A DNA stretch of 64,000 nt from Clostridium oryzae. GTDB taxonomy: Bacteria; Bacillota; Clostridia; Clostridiales; Clostridiaceae. The position numbers and the translations under genes were made by a program. The stretch lies in contig NZ_MZGV01000001.1 in the NCBI RefSeq assembly GCF_002029235.1, positions 273,291-337,290 of the forward strand, in the 5' to 3' direction. The notes beneath the pieces were generated by a model. It was not told the DNA's origin and did not search any database. It saw only the letters and a list, made by a program, of their open reading frames with translations. Positions 58,951 to 64,000 of the stretch are shown piece after piece (position 1 is the first letter of the stretch; every line of letters starts with the position of its first letter).

Positions 58951-61740
58951 GTGAGCGAACATAAGATTGGTATCCCGTTAAAGGGGTTTTCAGAAATTTC
59001 TAGGAAAGTAGCAGCTGAGGGAGCTGTGTTATTAAAAAATGAAGGACAAAATCTTCCTATTAAGGAAGGAGAAAGCGTTGCAGTCTTTGGAAGAACGCAA
59101 ATTGATTATTATAGAAGCGGAACCGGTTCAGGCGGCAGCGTAAATGTTGAATATACAACTAATCTTTTGAATGGTCTTCGGAATAAGAAAAAGATAACTA
59201 TCAACGAGGAGCTGGCAGCTGAGTATGAAGAATGGATAAAGCATAATCCATTTGATAATGGCGGCGGCGGTTGGGCAGCTGAACCGTGGCATCAGAAGGA
59301 AATGCCTTTAGCAGATGAAGTAGTATTGGCGGCAAGAAGTAAATCGAGTAAGGCAATAATTGTAATTGGACGTACAGCTGGAGAGGATAAAGATAATGCT
59401 GATGCACCAGGAAGCTATCAATTGACTGAAGATGAAAAAGAAATGCTTAGAATAGTAAGCAAATATTTTGAAAATATAATTGTTGTACTCAATGTATCTA
59501 ATATAATCGATATGAAATGGGTCAATGATAAAAGATATTTAAATCATATAAAAAGTGTTATTTATGCATGGCAGGGAGGTATGGAAGGCGGTAATGCCAT
59601 TGCTGATGTATTAGTAGGTGATGTTACACCTAGCGGTAAATTAACTGATTCTATTGCCTATTCCATAAGTGATTATCCGTCGACGAAAAATTATGGTGAT
59701 GAGCTTAAAAATTATTATCAGGAAGATATTTATGTGGGTTATCGTTACTTTGAGACGTTCTGTTCAGAAAGAGTTCAATATGAATTTGGATATGGAATAT
59801 CCTATACGCAGTTTCAAATAAAACCTAAAGAAGCAAAAGTTGTTATGAGAGAAGGAGAAGAGCAATTTGAAATAGAAGTGTCGGTTAAGAATGTTGGAGA
59901 TAGTTTTTCAGGAAAAGAGGTCGTTCAGGTTTATTATGAACCGCCTCAAGGAAAACTAGGTCAGCCAGCAAAAATATTAGCTGCATTTGATAAGACAAGG
60001 TTATTAGAGCCTGGAGAAACTCAATTACTTAAAATTAGTTTCCCTGTTGACAATATGGCGTCTTATGATGATGCTGGTGTAACGGGCAAGATTTCCTGCT
60101 ACGTATTAGAAAGCGGGGAGTATAAGCTTTATGTAGGAAATAGTGTTAAGAATCTTGTTAATATAGATGTTGAAGGTAGGAAGTGCTATTTTATAGAAAC
60201 ACTTCGAGTAGTAGAACAGCTTGAGGAAGCATTGACACCAACTGAAAGTTTCACGAGAATAAAACCAGGTACTAGAAAAGTGAATGGAGCATATGAAATA
60301 ACTTATGTAGAGGTCCCTAAGCAGAAGATTTCGCTGGCACAGCGAATTGAACAGAAGCTTCCAGTAACAATTTTGCAAACTGGCAATAAAGGATATAAGT
60401 TAAGAGATGTGTATGACGGTAAAGTGACCATGGAAGAGTTTATTGCTCAGCTTTCAGATGAAGATTTGGCAGCTATTGTAAGAGGAGAAGGAATGAGCAG
60501 TCCATTGGTGACACCTGGAACAGCTTCAGCTTTTGGAGGGGTTACCGATAGTTTATTTGAGTTTGGAATTCCTATAGCATGTACATCAGATGGTCCTTCA
60601 GGAATTCGTATGGACAGTGGACTTAAGGCAACCCAGCTTCCAATAGGAACCTTACTGGCGGCTACTTGGGATGCAAAGTTAGTAGAAGAACTTTACGAAA
60701 TGGAAGGCAGAGAATTACTTAGTAATAATATAGATGCTTTGCTCGGACCGGGTTTAAATATAAGACGAAGCCCATTGAATGGTCGTAACTTTGAGTATTT
60801 TTCTGAAGACCCTCTTATAACAGGCGCCTTTGCAGCGGCAGTAACTCGTGGAATCAAAAAAGGCGGCTCTAATGCTACTTTGAAGCACTTTGCCTGCAAT
60901 AATCAGGAAAAATCACGTTCTTTTGTGGATGCAGTTGTTTCTGAGCGTGCTCTTAGAGAAATTTATTTAAAAGGGTTTGAAATATCAGTTAAGCAGGGTA
61001 AGGCTAAGTCAATTATGACATCTTACAATCCTGTAAATGGCCATTGGGCAGCTTCTAATTATGATTTAACTACTACTATTCTTCGTAAAGAATGGGGTTT
61101 TAACGGAATAGTTATGACAGATTGGTGGGCGAAGATGAATGATGTAGTAACAGGAGGAGAAGCGAGTACTAAGAATACTGATTCAATGGTTCGTGCACAA
61201 AATGATTTATACATGGTAGTAAACAACTATGGAGCTGAAATAAATTCGGGTGATGATAATACGATAGCTTCGCTGAAAAAAGGGCATTTGAAACGTGGTG
61301 AATTGCAGCGATGCGCTATAAATATATGTAATTTTATCATGCAGGCACCTGTATTTTTCAGAAAACAGGAACATTCCGAGGTTATAAATAAGTTTGAAGC
61401 TAATAAATCTCTTTTGGCTGAAAATGCACTTAGTTTGTCCGAAAATCCAAGAGTAGTTCCTGTTCCTTCAGCTGTTACTTATATAAAAGCAGCAACAGCT
61501 GGGATATATCGTATTATAGTTAACATTATGTCGCCAGAGAGTAATTTAGCTCAGACAGCTTGTAATGTTACATTAAATGATAAATTGATGACGACGATAC
61601 AAACCAGTGGTACTGATGGAAGATGGATAAAACAGCAGCTTATGAAAGTTGAACTTGAAGAGGGTATTTATAAATTAAAGCTTGACTTTATAAAACCAGG
61701 GATGCAGATTGGATGGATAGAATTTAACCAGCTTAAATAG
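58951..61740 (+). CDS. GH3 beta-glycosidase with swapped domain order
   Basis: The protein is 929 residues from GTG 58951 (GGAGG eight bases upstream; TTG 58936 overlaps it). The usual second GH3 domain comes first ('AAEGAVLLKNEGQNLPI', then 'AGEDKDNADAPGSYQLTEDE', with the probable acid/base), followed by a fibronectin-III-like domain (about 285-400). The (beta/alpha)8 domain comes last, with the nucleophile Asp724 in 'GIVMTDWWAK'. This inverted order is known for some ruminal and clostridial beta-glucosidases. There is no signal peptide, so it is cytoplasmic. Substrate is a beta-glucoside or related sugar; exact specificity is open. A terminator follows. Confidence 0.86.
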   Translation: MSEHKIGIPLKGFSEISRKVAAEGAVLLKNEGQNLPIKEGESVAVFGRTQIDYYRSGTGSGGSVNVEYTTNLLNGLRNKKKITINEELAAEYEEWIKHNPFDNGGGGWAAEPWHQKEMPLADEVVLAARSKSSKAIIVIGRTAGEDKDNADAPGSYQLTEDEKEMLRIVSKYFENIIVVLNVSNIIDMKWVNDKRYLNHIKSVIYAWQGGMEGGNAIADVLVGDVTPSGKLTDSIAYSISDYPSTKNYGDELKNYYQEDIYVGYRYFETFCSERVQYEFGYGISYTQFQIKPKEAKVVMREGEEQFEIEVSVKNVGDSFSGKEVVQVYYEPPQGKLGQPAKILAAFDKTRLLEPGETQLLKISFPVDNMASYDDAGVTGKISCYVLESGEYKLYVGNSVKNLVNIDVEGRKCYFIETLRVVEQLEEALTPTESFTRIKPGTRKVNGAYEITYVEVPKQKISLAQRIEQKLPVTILQTGNKGYKLRDVYDGKVTMEEFIAQLSDEDLAAIVRGEGMSSPLVTPGTASAFGGVTDSLFEFGIPIACTSDGPSGIRMDSGLKATQLPIGTLLAATWDAKLVEELYEMEGRELLSNNIDALLGPGLNIRRSPLNGRNFEYFSEDPLITGAFAAAVTRGIKKGGSNATLKHFACNNQEKSRSFVDAVVSERALREIYLKGFEISVKQGKAKSIMTSYNPVNGHWAASNYDLTTTILRKEWGFNGIVMTDWWAKMNDVVTGGEASTKNTDSMVRAQNDLYMVVNNYGAEINSGDDNTIASLKKGHLKRGELQRCAINICNFIMQAPVFFRKQEHSEVINKFEANKSLLAENALSLSENPRVVPVPSAVTYIKAATAGIYRIIVNIMSPESNLAQTACNVTLNDKLMTTIQTSGTDGRWIKQQLMKVELEEGIYKLKLDFIKPGMQIGWIEFNQLK

Positions 61741-61802
61741 GTTAGCAGCGAAAACAACACATGATCATGATCAATATAGAAGAACTATTAATTAATTCTT
61801 GG

Positions 61803-61847
61803 AACTTCTGATTCTAGTAATGTAAAACTAGAGTCAGAAGTTTTTTT
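61803..61847 (+). terminator. Rho-independent terminator of the GH3 gene
   Basis: AACTTCTGATTCTAGT (61803-61818) pairs with ACTAGAGTCAGAAG (61827-61840), with one mismatch, followed by seven T. It is 62 bases after the stop codon. Confidence 0.9.
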
Positions 61848-61899
61848 GTTATAGATTAATCCAAATTGTTGAATAATAGATATAATAAATCTCTACTGC

Positions 61900-61941
61900 G
61901 TAACAAAAGTTACATAATTGCAGAATAGAAAATGCTAATAT
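61900..61941 (+). promoter_or_regulatory. CRP/FNR-family (HcpR-like) site at -41.5 of the DUF438 gene promoter
   Basis: GTAAC-AAAA-GTTAC (61900-61913) is a perfect palindrome of the CRP/FNR type with a 4-base centre. The best -10 box is TAATAT (61936-61941), putting the start near 61948 and the palindrome centre at -41.5, the class II activator position; there is no good -35. An alternative TATAAT lies at 61881-61886, in which case the site would be just downstream of the start and act in repression. Confidence 0.55.
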
Positions 61942-62027
61942 AGTTATATGAAAAAGATTATCATTTAATAAAATTATAGACGCATATTGCATTTAGAAAA
62001 AATAGTTTTCAGAAGGGAAAGAAAGAT

Positions 62028-63818
62028 ATGAAAAAAGATATTAACTACATTACTATAGATGGGCGAGGAGAACACGAATCTTTTCGAGATTGTGTTACTA
62101 AGACGATAAGAGAATTAAAGCCACACGAAGGCATTCATATAATAAAAGATTTTGAACCTTTCCCATTATATAGGATGATGGAAGAAAAAGGCTTTGACAA
62201 ATATGTAGAAAAAGTAAGTGATGAAGAATTTCATGTTTATTTTTCTCCTAAAGCTAAACTTGAGAAGATTCAGATGGGAGAATATATGGACTTTGATAAA
62301 GAGAAGATACAAAAGATTATGGATATCAAGCTTGATTTTCTTAGAGGCAATATCTCTTTAGAAGAGGCGAAAAAGAGGATGCACAGCTCAGTTCAAACTG
62401 TGACAGCTCAAGAATTTGCAATATGTGAGCAATACCTTCAGAAGTATGGAATTTCAGATGATGAACTGGCAAGAAAAATGAATGATATTCTAGAAATTTT
62501 CGATGGAATACTAGTAAGCAATAAGTTAAACCTGCCTGAAGGTCATCCGATTAAAACTTATTTAGATGAAGTTGCTGCTATAAGAAGAGTTTTGAGTGAC
62601 ATGAAAAAACAATTAAATATGAAATTTATTGAGAATCAGTGGGCTGAACTTTATGATAGGTTAAGCGAGATTGATATACATTTTTCTAGAAAACAAAATC
62701 AGCTGTTTCCAGATTTGGAAAAGAAAGGGTTCGATAAGCCATCAAAAGTAATGTGGACACTAGATAATAATATAAAAGATATAATCAGAAAAGCAAAAGA
62801 ATATTTAAAAGAAGGTAAAGATGAAGAATTCTTGAAGCTTCAACAGGAAGTTATTGAGATGGTAGAAGATATGATGGTAAAAGAAGAGGAAGTTCTTTTT
62901 CCAACATCGATGGATCTTCTTTCTGATGAAGATTTTGTACAGATGAGAAGAGGTGACGACGAAATAGGATACTGTTTAATCCAGACACCTTCGCTCTATG
63001 GTATCAACGCTGGAACGCAAAATTCTATTAGTTCTTCAAATGATGAATTGTTAAAAGATTTATCAAAGGTGCTTCAAAAACATGGAGTATTAGGAGCAAC
63101 CGACAGTAATAATAAGGAGCTGGAAGTAAGTCAAGGCAGACTTACACTTGAACAGATAAATCTTATTTTTAAACACCTCCAAGTAGACTTATCCTATGTT
63201 GATGAAAATGAGATAGTAAAATTTTATAGTGATACTAAACATAGAGTGTTTCCAAGAAGCCCTGGCGTTATCGGAAGAAAAGTCCAGAATTGTCATCCTA
63301 GGGAAAGTGTAGATACCGTTGAAAAAATCATTAAGGCTTTTAGAGATGGAGAACAAGATGAAGCTGAATTCTGGTTAGAAATAGAAGGCAAATTTATTTA
63401 TATCATTTATAATGCTGTCAGAGATGATGATGGAAATTTTAGAGGAGTATTGGAAATGATGCAAGACGTAACTAGAATAAGAAGTTTAACTGGCAGCCGG
63501 CGACTTTTAACTTGGAATAATACAAAGAAACAGGATAAAAGTGAAAAGCAGAATGAATTATTAACTGAAAATGAATACGGCATAACAAAGGCGACTGTTA
63601 TTGGAGATTTGATTAGCCAATATCCTTTCATAAAAGAATTTTTATTTAATTTGTCACCTAAATTCAGCAAATTAAAAAATCCAATTCTTTTTAAAACTAT
63701 GTCTAAAGTAGCTACGCTTGAAATGATAAGTGAAAGAGGAGGATTCAAAGTTAAGGAGCTGATTGATAAAATTGTGGAAGAGATTAGAATAAAACAGCAT
63801 CAAGACAAGAGTATTTAG
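62028..63818 (+). CDS. DUF438-family protein: DUF2249, DUF438, hemerythrin, PAS and DUF1858 domains
   Basis: The 596-residue soluble protein has, in order: DUF2249 (about 1-78, 'LKPHEGIHIIKDFEPFPLYR'), DUF438 (about 85-155), and a hemerythrin-like four-helix bundle (about 165-310, 'LPEGHPIKTYLDEV', 'DIHFSRKQNQLFPDLEKKG', 'MMVKEEEVLFPT'), which binds a di-iron centre. A PAS domain (about 365-480, 'IFKHLQVDLSYVDENEIVKF') and DUF1858 (about 525-590) follow. Such proteins are linked to oxygen, NO or redox sensing and iron-sulfur repair in anaerobes, but no reaction is established. GAAAGAAAG precedes the ATG. An FNR-like palindrome lies upstream. Confidence 0.85.
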   Translation: MKKDINYITIDGRGEHESFRDCVTKTIRELKPHEGIHIIKDFEPFPLYRMMEEKGFDKYVEKVSDEEFHVYFSPKAKLEKIQMGEYMDFDKEKIQKIMDIKLDFLRGNISLEEAKKRMHSSVQTVTAQEFAICEQYLQKYGISDDELARKMNDILEIFDGILVSNKLNLPEGHPIKTYLDEVAAIRRVLSDMKKQLNMKFIENQWAELYDRLSEIDIHFSRKQNQLFPDLEKKGFDKPSKVMWTLDNNIKDIIRKAKEYLKEGKDEEFLKLQQEVIEMVEDMMVKEEEVLFPTSMDLLSDEDFVQMRRGDDEIGYCLIQTPSLYGINAGTQNSISSSNDELLKDLSKVLQKHGVLGATDSNNKELEVSQGRLTLEQINLIFKHLQVDLSYVDENEIVKFYSDTKHRVFPRSPGVIGRKVQNCHPRESVDTVEKIIKAFRDGEQDEAEFWLEIEGKFIYIIYNAVRDDDGNFRGVLEMMQDVTRIRSLTGSRRLLTWNNTKKQDKSEKQNELLTENEYGITKATVIGDLISQYPFIKEFLFNLSPKFSKLKNPILFKTMSKVATLEMISERGGFKVKELIDKIVEEIRIKQHQDKSI

Positions 63819-64000
63819 CATAATGAACACATAACTTCGGCATGTCATTAGCTGAATAAAATTGCTATTTGCTATTTTTAAGTTTTAAGAATATAATAAT
63901 ATAGTAGAATGAATTTTTTATTTTAAAGTTTGGGAAAATCATGAAAATATACTAATATCATATAGTTATGAATATAGCTTTTAGATATACTATTTAGTAT
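63819..64000. other. Window end, no feature
   Basis: A/T-rich sequence after the DUF438 gene. No reading frame with a ribosome binding site and no hairpin with a T-tract were seen. Confidence 0.5.

Noticed and set aside
1..64000. CRISPR arrays, rRNA or tRNA genes, phage structural genes, toxin-antitoxin pairs
   Set aside because: Looked for by eye on both strands and not found; repeats present are dispersed, not regularly spaced arrays.

Overview
The window is low-G+C DNA with strong GGAGG-type ribosome binding sites, TTG/GTG/ATG starts, and frequent hairpin-plus-T-tract terminators. Together with the gene types (GH66/GH15/GH35/GH3/GH120 sugar enzymes, dlt genes, EFR1 ferredoxin, DUF438 protein, several AraC regulators) this points to a saccharolytic, probably anaerobic Clostridium-like Firmicute. 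No rRNA, tRNA or CRISPR array was seen.

Layout. 0-4.4 kb is a decayed accessory zone: the tail of a PadR-like gene, an iron-sulfur-flavoprotein-like reductase, a truncated DUF4345 gene, wrecks of an IS66 and an IS4-type element, and one intact plus one broken alpha/beta hydrolase. 4.4-7.1 kb is a MarR / EFR1 ferredoxin / (SDR remnant) / condensation-domain operon with a well-formed autoregulated promoter. 7.2-12.3 kb holds a MalT/LuxR-type STAND regulator and a secreted Ig-like surface protein whose promoter carries an 18-bp palindrome. 12.4-16.7 kb is a richer-G+C block: AraC-GyrI regulator, short UvrA-like ABC protein and a serine beta-lactamase-like hydrolase. 16.7-19.2 kb is an AraC regulator divergent from a DHA2-type MFS exporter.

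19.2-31.9 kb is the centrepiece: an AraC regulator, a sugar ABC importer (binding protein plus two permeases), a cytoplasmic GH66 enzyme, a secreted GH66 enzyme with an inserted CBM35 (cycloisomaltooligosaccharide glucanotransferase-like) and a secreted GH15 glucodextranase-like enzyme. Read together they describe extracellular conversion of dextran to cyclic or linear isomaltooligosaccharides, uptake, and intracellular opening and hydrolysis. 32.2-36.5 kb is a dltABCD operon with an overlooked dltX at its 3' end. 36.8-40.7 kb has a GH120 beta-xylosidase, a divergent AraC regulator and a GH105 pseudogene. 41.1-42.9 kb is an MFS-TetR pair with a clear operator. 43.2-51.0 kb is a LacI-regulated importer with a GH35 beta-galactosidase. 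51.1-55.5 kb is a MerR regulator and an asymmetric heterodimeric ABC exporter with a textbook 19-bp-spacer MerR promoter. 55.7-57.5 kb is an MBL hydrolase divergent from a nucleoside phosphorylase. 57.9-61.7 kb is an AraC regulator divergent from a domain-swapped GH3. 62.0-63.8 kb encodes a DUF438/hemerythrin/PAS protein behind an FNR-like site.

Three dispersed noncoding families cut across these blocks: (A) a hairpin-closed element of about 190 bp, with a short version, found only between convergent genes and showing compensatory base changes; (B) a repeat of about 60 bp, mostly directly downstream of rho-independent terminators; (C) a MITE-like inverted-repeat element sitting in the 5' leaders of three genes. 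All family assignments are from reading the sequence and memory of the families; no database search was possible.
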